The notes below the pieces were generated by a model. The model did no database searches and was not told where the DNA came from. It saw only the letters and a program-made list of their open reading frames with translations. From Dendrobium chrysotoxum (taxonomy: Eukaryota > Streptophyta > Magnoliopsida > Asparagales > Orchidaceae), in contig CM034315.1 of NCBI GenBank assembly GCA_019925795.1, forward strand, positions 8,308,001 to 8,372,000: a stretch of 64,000 bases of DNA, read 5' to 3'. Positions 12,301 to 27,300 of this stretch are shown here, one piece after another. Position 1 is the stretch's first letter. Each line of letters starts with the position of its first letter. A program made the translations under genes and the position numbers.

Positions 12301-15300
12301 GAATCCTCTTCCTCCTTCTTTCTATTATTCTTTCCTTCTACACTTTCTCTCTACTATTCCAAATCACTACACAAAAGTACTGATTCTTTAATTAAATTGC
12401 ACACTCACATTAATCAATGCATTACATGAAATCAATTAATAAATTTCATATCCTTGCCATAATTTCCCAAAATTACATTCAACCTTTACCGCCTAGAAAG
12501 TGCTGAATACTCCTCTAAACCTTTTGAGAAAATTTCCACTATGTGCACTCGGCTACCAACTGCACCGCACATAAATTTGCTGTGCTACAATGCCGTGGGT
12601 ACTGTAGCGAATTGGCTACTATAATTCCTGCACTGATCCGGAAATCCTCCGCCTTCTGCTACAGGAAATTCTGCAAAGCCTCTACAGCCCGCCCGTTGTC
12701 TGCACTGTGCCGAACAGGTGAACAAGGAATTCTGAAATTTTCTATTCTCTGAAGGCGTGGAATTGTTGCTTGCATGAAACTAACAAGGAATAGGATAAAA
12801 GGCTTCGATGGCTTGCGGCAGATAAGGACAAGGAGGGCCTGCAAAGCCAAATAACTGACTATTGATATTATCCGAACTTTCACAGTCACATATTCCATTC
12901 CAATAGTTTTGTCTAATGCCTCTTCAGTAATACATAAAGCTTATTTTAATAAAAATTATAAAGGAACTATAACTGCTGCTGAATATTAGATTTAAAATTT
13001 AATTAAATATCATTCAGTTAAATCAAATATCATTTGGTTACTGTTAATACTAACTTTACAGAAAATTTTCATTAAACTTTATAATAAACTTTACAATATT
13101 CTTACTGTATTTAAATTTTCACATACTTGAACAATTTTGGATCTTATAAAGACTTGCAACAAATTATCTCATTAATTGATTATTCAAAATTAATTGGTTA
13201 ATTTTACATCCTAGAGCATTTTTAAATGAAAATTCTAAATCCGAGAATTTTAAAATATGAGAGCAAATTTAAAAATTTGAGAATAGTTTACATCTAAGAC
13301 CTGTCAGTTAAAATTTGAGAGCATTGAAATTTAATGACTAATTTTAGCAATTATAAAATAAATGCAATAAAAGAGGAGGGGGAAATTCCACTAATCAACT
13401 CAAACTCAAACAAACTCAACAACTCAAACTTACAACTCAACTCAAACTGAAATCAACTCAAACTCAACTCAAGATAATTCTCAACACAACTCACAACTAA
13501 TTGCTTTCCAACTCACAAAACAAAAGCTCTCAAACCCTCCACAAGACATAACTCTACACAACACACTCTGCAAGCTCTTCAAGATCTCTCATGTACAAAA
13601 CTCCCCACAACACAAACTGAAACTCTCCAACAGACCAACCCAATCTCCAAGCTCTCCAATGCTCAAAGATAAAACTCCAAAGTAGCACGAACTCTAGATC
13701 AGCACGTATCTGCAAACAAAACAAACAAATATTAGTATATCACAAATAAAACAAAAATCATCAAAATGCTGGAGAGTGTTAAATTTAACTAGTAAGACAA
13801 AAGTACTGGGAGGCAATAAAAGCTAAGTGTTGGAAAACTAGTAGAGCCACAGTGTTGGGAGACACGTAAAAAATAAACTACTGTAGTAGGAAAAAAGACT
13901 ACGAGCACAGAACAACTAAAACACTGACGTAAGTGTCAGAGCCCCGAAGTGTCAAAATCGCTAACTCAAACCAACTCACAAACCTCTCAAACTCTCCAAT
14001 TAAAAAATCCTAAACAACTAACATCCTCTCAACAAAAGCAAAACAAAATCCCTGGGCAGCCTTGTTTATAAGAACTTGGTTATAAGACCATTATCTGGCA
14101 ACTTTCAAAGGAAAGCCATAAGCCCGATCTTAGGGAAAAGTTTTAGGTAAAATTGACCTAACCCCTAACCCCCAATTAAAAAACCGGCTACTTCTAATAG
14201 AAGCTGTAAGTCCGACCTCTAAGGAAAATGTTTAGGTAATAACATAACTCTAGACCCCTCACCCGGGCATTCTAGTCTATAGGTTAGGTTGTAAGACCCA
14301 TCACTTGGGTCACTTAGCTTATAAGGTTAGGTCGTAAAACCCATCATTAGACAACCTCTAAAGAAGCAATAAGACCTAATCCAACTAAAATCTTCAGGCT
14401 ACCCTTAGTAGAGGCGGTAAGTTCCACTAACTGGGCTACTTTCTAATAAAAGTCATAAGTCCCTATCCAAATCTAATCACACGGACAACTCTTGTTGAAA
14501 AATTAAGGCAAAAGCCTCAAGAGAGAATTTCTTCTTTAAATAATACTTTGAAATACAGTAATTATGATACTAATATCATGTTGAAAGCATGTAGAATTTC
14601 TATCATAAGATCTTCTACAAAACACAAATTCATGGGCATCCTAGTCTATAGGATTAGGTTGTAAGACCCGCCAGCGGGCAACTTTTAAGTGAAATCGTGA
14701 GACCCACATTTTAAAAAAATTGCTAAACAAATGACAATGATCCTAAACCCCAAACAATCCAATTCAAACAAATGGCCATTTTAATTTAAAGGATTAAGTT
14801 ATAAGACCCGCTTTTTAAGTTACTTCCTAAGAGAAGTCATAAGACCTACCCCAAATTCAAATAAAATCCCCAGGCAGCCTTGCTGTAGAGTTAGGTTGTA
14901 AGACCCATCTTTGGGCAACTCATAAATAGAGCTGTAAGCCCCACTCCAAATTAAACTTACGGGCCACTTTCTATGAAAGTTTTAAGTCCCGGCCTAAATT
15001 CAAAAAACACTCGGGCTACTTCCAAGAGAAGCTGTAAGACCCTCTTCAAATTAAAACTTATATGTAATTTCTAAACGAAGTTATAAATTCTCAAAATAAA
15101 TTAAGTTCTGGGTATTCTAATAGATGTAAACCCCAAAACCTCTAATAAAATTTAAACTCAAATCTAATCACCTCAGTCTACTCGGGATCCCTGAGAGGAG
15201 GCAACCCATGGCTGCTAATTAGATTCCCTGGACACTACAGTCAATGATTGTTAGTGTTGGTAGACTGTAATCTACGGTATACCTGGGACGATTGAACCAT

Positions 15301-18300
15301 GAGATCTTGATTAGGCTTACCTCTATTTTTTCTTATAATTGAGACTAAAATACTTAAAATTTATTCATTCTTAATCGAGAGTGCTCTTTTACATGTTAAG
15401 AGGGGTAATTAACTATGAGTGTTTGCGCTCATGGAAAGTAAGAACCTCAAATCTAATTAAACCTTGATACTACCCTCATGGGAAATCTAGTTAATTCTAA
15501 TCTGACTTAAGGGAAATGGAACCCTACAGCTGCATAGTGGGATTCATGCATTCATGCCGTTTTTCTTGAGCCAACAGATTTCTGGCGACTCCACTGGAGA
15601 TTGCTTTTCTCTCCATCTTTGGATGAAAAGAGAATATTTAGTCTCAATCATCAAACATCTAAAAAATGAATGTAGATGTTTATTCATCATAAGCTTGTGT
15701 TTTTTTTCCAGCAGAATTTAGATTGACTCTAATCCCTGTAAGTTCTGTTGGTAGGTTGATAATATGACACCTGTGAAGTCCTTTATGACCGTGAACCTGG
15801 ATGATGCATAATAAACATGTAAATCATAATCAATATACATACACGATACAATGTTCAATAATTATAGTGAAGCAATAGAAACGTGAAATTGCTTTAAAAT
15901 AAACTTTATCACTCACTTTGTTTTTCCTTAATTTGATTTAACTTATATATTAAACATTCAGTCTACATATATGCTACAATATTAAATAATTGCTATAACA
16001 TGAATGAGAATTGTAAGTACTATAAAATAATTTTAATTACCTACTTTAATTATTTTCGTGTGTACAGATCCTTTGAAATCCTCGATATATGAAATACCAT
16101 TCTTTAATGTAACACCTAACTTCCTCCGAGTTCCAATATTTGTCTTAGATCAATTATTTAATTGCTTCACTGTTCCAAAATAATACTAATTGGCATTAAA
16201 TATTGTGAGATCAGATTATGAAGGAATTAAATATCATCGAAGCAATAATAAATATCAAATTCTTTTAATTTAACAAGTTATATTTCTTATCACATTTGCA
16301 TATAGAATTTTCAGAAATTGATTGAAAATTTCACTTATATAACTTGCATCTTTTATCTCAATTTTGCTTCTTCCTTGTTGAATTGAAACTTCCACCAACT
16401 CGATTTCTTTTGATTAAACAATCAAATGCTATTATTTCAGTCAAAACTACAAATCATATATTTATATATATTTAAATTTGAATAGGAAAAACAAAATTAA
16501 AATGGCTTACTATTTTCCCATCGTCAGAAATGGAAACCCAAGGACTCTCTCACCCAATATCTTTCCTTTGCCTTTAATTAGAACATTGATCTCTTCTTAG
16601 GTTAAAATCACAGAATAGTTTGCACAAAAATGAAAAATTTGACGAAGAAATATTCCTTCTTCTTCTTCCTCTTGGTCAGCAATTTCCCTGAAAGTTTTGT
16701 CTTTTCTTTTGTTTGGTTTAATTGGGTGGAGCAAATGGAATTATCCTTCGTGAGGAGTCACCTTTTGTAGTTTTGGCACTATATTAGTCAATTGTACTAG
16801 TGATTACACACTAGATTAATTACATGACAACATTTATTTTCTTATTTAATTTATTTATTCCATATATTTTCATAGCCTTAGAATATGTTATGTATGGAAG
16901 GTTAGGTTCATTAGTCATCATAAGGTAGTTGACTATATTTGACCAATACAACATGATCTAAAATCGTTACCTTGGTTGTCAACAAACATAATAAATTTCA
17001 CTAGAGCCTAGGTGGAACTCATCATTATTGCTATTGAACTACTTAAATCAGTATTGAGAGGTTAAGAATATGCTATCTCAATAGTGGCTCAACTTGTCAA
17101 TTTTATGGCCCACCTGTATTGATCATAATATAAAAATTGCTAACCTATCTCACATAATATGATTTTTCTTAAGTTCATTGCATATTGTAATAGAGAATAT
17201 TTAATTACATATATCATTCATTAAGAACATGCTAATCAACACTATGCATCAATATGCTACTCATAAGTGTAAGATGTCCTTTTAAAATACCAATTTTAAC
17301 ATAATATTAGCATACTCATAATACTTTGAACATGTGTTATGCATAATTTATAATTGATGCATCACCATTTTAATCATGAATGATAGGATATAAGTACATA
17401 TTTTACAATATGAAGAACTATATTATGTATAGCTTATATACGAGTCTAAATACATAAAAGAATTTACATGTATAAGAGCAAAGTATACTTACTCTATCAA
17501 GTAAAGATTGAGTATCTTACACGAACTGATTGCCAACGAGTGGACCAATTTTTTCACATTGGTGGCCTTGAAATCTTGGTCTTTTATATATAATTTTTGA
17601 AATATAGATTTTGTGAATTGTATAAATTTTTCTAACTTCAAATTTAAACCAAAATATTATGAAAATATTCTTTTACTTCAAAATAACATATCCTCATAAA
17701 AGCCATAATGCGTGTCAATCGTGATTCGAAGGCCTTGTTTTCTAATTAATTTCTTGGCTAAACTGTAAAATTAATCCATGAATAGTATTATTACAATAAA
17801 TTAGGTTATTTTATTTTATCAAACTATTAGTTATAGTTATATATGCTCACGTGTGTATGTAAACCAAAATGATCATAGAAAAATATAGAATTTAAGAAAA
17901 TATTTTAATTCATTTTCTTGTGGTGCAAAATTTGGGAATTAAAATTTTTTATGTTTTTCTTTTATTTACCTTTGAATATTTTTAGTGTTACAAAATATGC
18001 AGAGGCCACTTTAACATATGCATTAGATGGACACTATCATAATAGTATTTGTGTGAATAAAGTCTTAAATTTTGTACCAATTTAGATAATAGATAATAAA
18101 TGATGAGGGTCAATAAGCTCAAATGAGAATTCATCAATCAAATGCTTGTCTCACATAAGTTTATGTATATTCGTGGGTGGATGATCTAATGAAAACTTGC
18201 CCATAATAGAGAAAAAGAATGAATTCATAGCTTGGAAGTCTCAAATTCAATGAAAACAAGAGCAAGCTTTCCATGAAAAGCAAAGAGTTGGTTGTGTTCG

Positions 18301-21300
18301 AGTGAGTCTAAACCTTGTTGAAGAAACAAAGAAAAATGTTTGGATAGTGAGCCCTAAATTATGAAAGCCTTCATCCTCCTCAACAACTTTCGCAAAGGAT
18401 TGAGGAGCACAAGTAACATGGTTTGATAGCGGGTGGAAAAATCGCATGGGAATAGAACCACCAAAATAGGTGGCAACAAAGGAACAACGCCACTGGGAGG
18501 AATAAACTAGGCCATAACTCGAAGGTAATAGACGAGAGGGAAAGTGAGGAGGATCGAGTTGGTGGTGAAGACAGGGAGTCAAATCATTTATAGAATCGAT
18601 CCAATTGTATCGATGGAAGCAATGACTCTAGTGGGAGTGATTGTAAATGAGAAACTATAAGTGGTGGTCTAAGAAGTGAAATACTGTTAATGCGTAAAAT
18701 TGGCTGGGAAGTCATCCTTGATGAAGAAGACGAACTTGTATCACAAGCAAGCGTAGGACACAGTCATCAAGAAGCATTAGTTACCAAGAAGGAACCTCTA
18801 AGAGGGTTCGCTTGCTTAGTGGCGTGGATATGGTTGATTAAGGGTGGCTCGACCAAGCTATAGGTTGGTGAGGCGACAACATCAGGCTATCGAGGGAAGG
18901 GTTTGGTGTTAATCGTGTTGTGGCTGAGATGAAGCTTACATAAGCAACTTGAATGATGACTACATACTAGTGCGTAAGCATGTGCTACAAGCAATGGGTT
19001 GGCACAATGAGGAGTTCACATGAGCGAAAGCTGTATGATGGCTACAGGTGAGTGAGTTTGGTGCCTGTGATGAATTGCATGTTGGTGAGACTGGGCGACG
19101 ACTAGGTGGCTCGCCTCAGACAGACCTCGCATGATGTGGTGGAGAATTTTCAATGAAAATCTATATGTGATAGGGTAGATAGATGAGGAACAAAGAGAGA
19201 TCATATTCAAACCTATTGTTGACCTACATACCTCGTTCCCGTCGAGTCCCCAAAATCCCGTCGAGATGCCGCATAAATCCCGTTAAAATCTATGATATTT
19301 GGCTCTGATAGCGCCGTTCGCGTCGTTTCCCAGGATTCGCTCATTCTATAGAAGCTCCCACTCTTCAGCACATTTAAAACGCAAACGAAGTGAAGCCTTC
19401 GGGCTTTCCTCCCTCTTCACACTCGCCTTCTCCTCACGTAAACCAAACCCGTCGGCCTGTAGATCTCAACCTGCCGAACACCTGCTCGACGACTTCATGC
19501 TACCTACCTTCAGTCTCTATAGCTCGTAAGCCACAAACCCTCCAAACTCCACTCATAGCCTAGCCATTCGACGCCTCTTCCGACCTCCTCCTTTAACAGC
19601 TCCGCACCGCAAGCCTTCGATTTCGCAAACCGACACCAGAACTCATTTCCAAAGCCCCCTGTCGCCTCTACCCTTCTCTGACTGAACACCAAAGCTAACC
19701 ACAAGCAAACCTCTTCCCTGCCCTTCCTTCCTCATAGCCAAACCCTTCACTGATTCGTGCACTAGCTATTTGATCTCCTGACCTCTAACCATCTCGTCGA
19801 CTATCTCCCGTCGATCCTCTGCTCCAATTGACCTCACTGACCTCCAGGCCTTCGATCGAAGCCGCAACCCCGATTACCCATCCGACTCACTAGCTAACTT
19901 TAGGTATAGTTTGGTTTTATTTTATTTAGTTATTAATTACTATTCTTATTATAATTAGTCATTTACTATTATTAGTAGTGATATATTTACTATATATACA
20001 AAAGAAAAAAAAGAGAAAAAAGAAATATTCAAAAAAAGGGAAAAATAAAAAATAAATAAAAAAAGAGAAAAGAGAAGAAAAGTTTTGTGCATTTTATCGC
20101 ATCCACCGCCATCGTCACGCATGTATAAATTTTCAACTCAAAAAATCCTACACTCGACGCTTGCAGCGAGCCTGTAAACCACCTTATGCGCTCACATAAC
20201 ACGGTAAGAGGGGACCCGGTGCGACGCTCGCGACGAGGCGAGCAAGACCTGAAGCGCTCACGTAACGTGACGAGGGCGAAAGTAAGTACCCTTAAGCGCT
20301 CGCATAGCGTAGCCGGGGAAAGAAAACTGTGCTCTTTCAAAACAGATACCCGAAGACCCTTAAGGGCTCAAATAGTGTTGTGGGGATTGAAGAAAATGTG
20401 GCTACGGTGTCGTCTGGTACCTACCGAAGTGCTCTCGTAGCGTGGAGGGGAATGCTATGTCTCCTGGAATTTTCCCTAAATAGGAGAGAAGCCGAGAGGT
20501 TGCCAAAATTTGGACTGAACAGGGGACTTGATTTGGACAGCAGGGAACCTATTTTGAACTCAAAATGAATAATTTAGAGGGCTTAATTCAGACTTAATTT
20601 GAACAAAATAATACAAGACCTAAGCTTGAACACAATGAACAATCCATGAGAATTTGATTTGGATGACGACACAAGGAATTCAAATGAATTATAATGGATT
20701 TGGACTTTAATGAATCGCTTGAAATAATAACACTTGATATGTGGTATTCGTATCATTCATATAAACAAATACAATAGCCTCAATTATAAGAAAGTACATC
20801 AAGTAACAAGGGATTTGTAAAGTACATAATGAACTGTTTATGAACAATAGCACTAGTCATATAATTGGTGATTTGAAATGATTACAATGACTATGAGGCA
20901 AAAATCAAGAATCCATCATACACATAATGCCTCATCTATAAGCAGGGGAAGAAAATTTATAAGGCGAATGTTGTAGCTTGCGGAAGGACAAGGGCAATAG
21001 GCTTTGATGGAAGTACGGACACTGCCATACAACAATAATAAATAATGATCACCTGGAAATTAGTGATGAATGCAGCTTATAAGTACACTGCAAGCAACGG
21101 TGGCGGATATGCCCAAGTGTAATAGATCCCTTGTAAGTAAAGAAAATCAATGTGCCACAAGCATAACGGTTTGATGCATTCAATGAGTTCGGAGTGAATG
21201 AGGTCTATGCACAATAAATGCTATTCAACTCCAAGCAAGCTTGTTAACTTGACTGCAAACAACCATGCCCATTTATTACAAACACAAGATCAAAATGCAA

Positions 21301-24300
21301 TCAAATGTATTGAACCCTACAAGCAATGGGGGTCAAAATGTTTGAAGAAATTAGTAATGAGTTCAGTTCATCCAACAGTCAACATTCACATGCAAATGAA
21401 CATACTAAGATTCATTGGCAAGTGATAATACCTCTTCCTACAAACATATGCAATGCAACATATGACTGATTCTTAGCACTTGCTGGCGATGACAGAAGAT
21501 TCTTTGTAGGCATAGTAGTGGTAATCGGCAATAGGTGATGGATGCTACCGCACCCCCGCAATCAACCACCGTTCAGTGCCAGGTGAATACATTGGTTTCC
21601 CCACAAGCAAGGGTGGTTGATGTGTAACAAATACAAGTACATGTAAGATACCATAGAAGACCTGTCGTACATACTACATACCATTCAGGGGTAGATACAG
21701 AAGAATTGTAGTAAATGCAAACATCTGTAAATAATGACAGCTTATACAATCTGTTTGTGGCCCGCAGTAATAGATCTGCTGTAAAATATGAGGGATTCCC
21801 TGTGGACATAGGCAAATGACATGTCATTTGCAAGCAAAGACAGAAGCTCACACAAGTAATGTAAGAACAAGACGGCTTGTTTTCAACCAATAAGTTGAAG
21901 TCTTCTTTGAATGTTGGAGAGTCATCATGATGATCAGAAAGACAAACATCAATAAATAACAATAATGATGGTTATCCTACGAGCATGATAATTTGATAAG
22001 TTTGATGAATGTAATGAATGCTATAAAGTCCCTTCCAATATCAAATATAGGCTACAGTTCTCTACAAAATACTAAAAGTCAATGTGCATGGGATATAGTA
22101 ACCCACTGACCAGTGTGCATGAGAATGTCAGTGATGAACGCAGCGACGCCCTGCAATCAACATAGAAATACAAGCAAATGTACCCTAGCTTGCAAGCAAC
22201 GAAATTGATAAGGATAATCATGAATGTGCAACATGTCACTCACCAGCAAGGATCGAAGACCACGAGTAAGAGGCAAAAGGGCTACATCAAATGCAAGCTC
22301 ATGCGAACTACTGTAGGAGCCCCGTCGTACACACGACATGCTATCTGCAAGCAAATACCAGATGATATGCAGTGGATGCAAGTGCCTACAAGCCGCTGTA
22401 GAAGACTTGTCATGCACTTGACATGTCATCTATGAGCAAATATTGCAGGACTACAACAAATATGAACTCCTACGAGCTGCTGTAGGAATCCCTACCATGT
22501 ATCCAATATGCGGCCCACAAGAAAAATACAAGGGGGCTATGACAAACGCAAAATCCTACGAGATGCCGTAGAAGACCCCTCAAATATTTCAAAAATGCCC
22601 CCTCATATGTACTATAATATGTATACACATAAATACATAGGGATGCATATCGATTGTGCACCTACATGGGCCCGACAAGCATGTTGTATTTAAACACGTG
22701 ATATCTGAGGATGCTGCGCAGGTCAAGAAATGAACATAAGTTCAAGTCCAATCCTTCTCCTTGATAGGATGTGAGTTGACACGACTTGAACCTGTGAATG
22801 AATATACGGTCGTGGTATCGGTCGGTTATTTGGTTATATATGTTCATATTAGGCCTTCAAGGCCTACAACAAAGAATATTCACTAATAAAAGCTTGAAGC
22901 TTATGAAGAACTCGATCCTCTGTTGGCAAGTAAACATAGCCGACAAGGTTCAAGCAACGAAATGAAATTGTCTCTAAACACCTCGATGATGGCCGCGTTG
23001 ACAGGAAATTTCAATCGGAGAGGTCCACACAAATCTCAAAGAAATGCCACCCGAATGCCCATGAAGTCTAAAGCTCAAAAAATTACCAAGGGCATAATAT
23101 TTAAAATTGAAATTCAACCATCAAATGCTTAAAGAAAAACTCTTCCACCCTCTGCAACAGTTTGCTGAGTTAGAAAAATCTGAAAATAACTTCAGCTCAG
23201 AAAGAGCTAATGTCTGGTCGGAAATATCACTATGATTCATTCTCAAATAGTCTCTTGCCAGCAAGGACGTGGCACGTGTCCTCTAACCGGCGATTTTGCC
23301 GCTAAATGACATCGCAGCTAAATGGTTATGATCGGGGCCCTCTGAACTAGGTGGTTTGCCGCCAAATGACACAACTAAATTACGGTCATGCCCAGAGCCC
23401 GTATGCTCCACAATAGCACTAAATCCTTGAGATATGAATCAATATAATGTAATCGATATGGCACAAAGCCTCTGTTAGCTAAGGTGGATTCAAATTTGTC
23501 CCCTTAGATAAATACTCACCCTAGGTCTACAAGGTTGCCTTGGATGACGCAACCCATGGCTGTCGACAAGGATCTTTCTGTCAGGTCGGGGTCGACTATC
23601 TCCTCTGACTAAGTGGACCAGGGACCACGATGGTCCGGGACGACGAAACCATGGGATCTTGATCAGGTCCATCATCCATTCCCCCACCATCTGCTTTAAG
23701 TGCAAGATGGTGAAATTCCAAATTTTCAATATCAAAACTTCCAAAACCCTAAACCCATGCTGCTACTATATGCCGAATATCACATATTTACTTATACGAT
23801 GTATTCATTTGATTACTAGCTGATGTAGGCAGGGGGGGTCAAAACAAATCCTAAATTTTGGTTTTTGACTGCTCTGGGGTTGGCTAGCTAATTTTGTCCT
23901 TGGGCTGCTTGCTGTTCTCGGTTGGAGACCTTGTTGTCCTCGGGTTGGGCCTTGGCTGCTTGGTGTTGAGCTTAAACTAAGAGTTCTACTTGGTGTTAGC
24001 TCATAATAAATTCAAAAAGGTATGAGTGGACTTGTGTCTCTTCCCTTCCCTTTGTGCCTTCTCGGTTTCTTCTGATTTTTTGCTGTTCCCGTGGCTGACG
24101 TTTGGAATTTGTTGCTGGTTCCTGCCCCCCTTTATGCTGGATCTTCGGGTTATTCTCTGGCAGCCTTTCCCGTGGTCTTCTCTACCTTGTTTCCTGTGTT
24201 GTCTCTTCGGGTCCCTCTCCTGGCTGCTTTACCGTGGCTGGGTTTCCCGTGGCTTTTTTGTTCTATTTTCTGTGCTGATTTGGGAGCAGCTGTGGTGACT

Positions 24301-27300
24301 TTTGGCCTTTCATTTCCCCAAATCTGATTGGATTTGGATGGAGGTGTTGTGGCTGTTTAGTTCCCTTTTTTCTCCTATAAATAGAGATGTTTGTGGCTGT
24401 TTTAAGATGGTTATGATGTGAGAAAATATTTGGAAACCTGAGGGTTCTTGGAAAAGCTTGCGAACTTGTTCCATTTCTTCTTCTTCTACTTCTTGGGAAA
24501 GCTTGCGAGCTTCTCCTCTTTCTTCTCGGGCTTCTAACCTCTTTCTTCTCTACGCAAGTTCCACTCCACCTGTATCTTTCTTCTCAACATTTGGCAAGCC
24601 TTTTTAGGAAAGTCATTGTGTCTTTATTTTATCATTTGTAAGTGTCAATGTTTGTAAGTCTTTTATACTATTAAAGTGAAGTTGTTGTCTTTGGTTCGAT
24701 TGTCGTATTTTGTGTCTTTTGGAGAATTTCATGTAATTTTCTATTCTAGGAAGCATTTATTTTTTGCTTGCAAAAATTAGGGGTTTCTCCTAATTTTTGC
24801 TTGCATCACTAGCCTTAATCGAAAGTTCTCTCTCGTTATCGGGAGGGGTAATTAACTATAGGGGCTTTCGCCTATAAGAAATCAGAACTCAGATCATAAA
24901 GTCCTCGCAAAATGAGATGGATAGTGTCTTATCTACAAACCTAATCTGTCTTTGCAAAATTTACCCTAAAACTTAATCTGTTAAAACTCCCTCGAAAGCG
25001 CGGGGGAGGCCGGGGCGTTGGAGCCTACACCTATTTATATTTGCAGGATTGGCATTTATAGGGGTTAACATCATGAAATTAGTCAGAAAATATGGCATAG
25101 CATAATTATATTCAATATATCTAATTGTTGCAGGTTTTTTAAAAAAAACTGGTTATGAAAACAGCAAGGCTGCTTATTTTAAGCCATTACTATTGTTAAA
25201 CCTTAAGTTTTCCTCTTCTGTATATCAGATCTTTGATGCTTATCTGCCATCTCTCATAATTTCTTCATGAGGCTACATTTTCTTTAAATAGGGTTATGGC
25301 CACTTTTGCAAGTCCTTCTGTCCTATATTTTCTTTTAATTTTCCATGTCATTGTAGAAACAACCTTGTAACTTGTGCACTTATTGAATGCAACTGAGCTA
25401 ATTATCTTTGGAGTGGTATTTAGTAGTTTTAAAGGTAATAATCATTATTATTGATGTGTAACTGAGTTGTTTGATAATTAGAGCTTGAATGTGATATTAG
25501 ATTGTGGAACTCATGTTGCACCATAACGTTATGTTAACATAGGAGAAGAAAAGTAGAGGTAGGCTGTTAATCTTTGACGGGAGTATATCATTGGTTTTTT
25601 TATCAACTTTTATGTCGTACATTCAAAATTCTTACCATTTTAGCATGAAATTTTAAACAGGATATGGTCAATGAGAAGATTGAAGAATACCTGTTCCGTA
25701 TGCTTGATGAAGAAACCGACTCAGAGTATGTTAAAATTTTACTCTATCTTTATTGTTCGGTAGATTACAGAAATTGGCTTTGTTTGGGAAGCGTCTTGTG
25801 TTCATCACAGTCTAACAGTGACAAGTCAAGGTTGTAGGTGCAAAATTCTGCTGAATTTATCTTGAAAATTGAACAACAAATGAAGTGGTTGTTTTTACAT
25901 CTCTAAACATTTCCCGTAATACCATTTAACGATTTGTTGCTTTTTTTTTTTCCCGCAAAGCATACTACCTTTGATGTGTTATCAAGCAAATCTAATTTTG
26001 ACAAATTATGGAATATTATATGCCATTAACAACTAAAGTTTGACCACTGATTTGTTTTTCATTGTAAATTTGACCTACCTCATTAACAAAGAGAAAAGGG
26101 ATAAAAAATAGAGTGACAAAAATTGAGAGTTGACATATATATAGATATATATAGAAAAGAAAGTTAATAGTACCTCTAAAAAGATCTAGAGATGTCGGGA
26201 AGGTTTAAAGCTCTCCTTTTGATATGATATGTTCTGTTTTGTTTCAATAACTATTTTCCATCTAAAAATATGCTTAAGATAGAGTGCTGAACCAAATTTT
26301 TGTCATCCTTGATAGTATTAAAAAAGCATCTGTTTATATTGATGTAGAACGAAAGAACAGAAGGGGGGGGGGGGGGGGGGGGGGGCTCATGAATTTTAAT
26401 TAAATGAAAAGGGAAGGAAGGGGTTACTTAATTAATCTCTTAAATGGAGTTCCAATTTTGTGAAAGAATTAATTAAAATAGGAGAGAGATTGGGGGGCAG
26501 CCAAGATAGAGGAGAGAGAGGTGTCCATATTCGTTGAATGTGGAGGGACAATTAATGCTAATTAATCTCAGATTTTAATCAGTCCAAGATTGAGGGGGGG
26601 GGGGACTTAATTGGTGGTAGCAAAGAGGGAAATAAGGAGAGAGAGAGGAAGGGGGGGGGGGGGGCAATTAATGGGGGTTTGATTGGAGTAATTGATTGAT
26701 TCTTTTAATTAGAATCTTAAATTAGGAAAGGGATTAAAGACCTTTCAAAATTAAGATATGGAGGGGGGGGGGGGGGCTCATGTGAATTTGAAATTTTAAA
26801 TTAAATGAAAAAGGGAAGGAAGGGGTTATTTAATTAATCTCTTAAATGGAGTTCCAATTTTGTGAAAGAATTAATTAAAATAGGAGAGAGATTGGGGGGC
26901 AGCCAAGATAGAGGAGAGAGAGGTGTCCATATTCGTTGAATGTGGAGGGGCAATTAATGCTAATTAATCTCAGATTTTAATCAGTCCAAGATTGAGGGGG
27001 GGGGGACTTAATTGGTGGTAGCAAAGAGGGAAATAAGGAGAGAGAGAGGAAGGGGGGGGGGGGGGTAATTAATGGGGGTTTGATTGGAGTAATTGATTGA
27101 TTCTTTTAATTAGAATCTTAAATTAGGAAAGGGATTAAAGACCTTTCAAAATTAAGATATGGAGGGAATTGTGTAATTAATTCAAATTAATGAGGGAAAT
27201 TCAAATATCAAATTACTTTGAAATTTCTAAATTGCTTTGAATCAAATTAGGAAAATAATAAGAGGAGGATTGGAAAGTGGCGCCTTGGAGAATTGGTGGG

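Larger units (their letters stand above)
896..25660 (+). other. SWEETIE: SWEETIE giant intron 4 (24,765 bp)
   Basis: The borders are GTAAGC and AAACAG, between exons d and e. The first and last ~0.6-1.5 kb look like unique intron sequence. The middle is layered repeats: a gypsy pol fragment, a TIR element, three minisatellite-bearing LTR remnants, a tRNA-Arg primer-binding site and a nested solo LTR. Confidence 0.8.

Noticed and set aside
18247..18582. 111-codon minus-strand frame
   Set aside because: No motif, no splice or promoter context, and composition like the surrounding repeat sequence.
6470..20480. Regular short repeats as a CRISPR array
   Set aside because: Units are contiguous diverged tandem repeats without unique spacers, in a plant nuclear intron.
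20029..20568. Overlapping frames of 79-103 codons on both strands
   Set aside because: They are a by-product of the ~60-bp minisatellite, whose unit length keeps frames open.
22157..22435. Mirror-image frames of 85-90 codons
   Set aside because: Both strands are open over the same low-complexity LTR array. Neither looks like protein.
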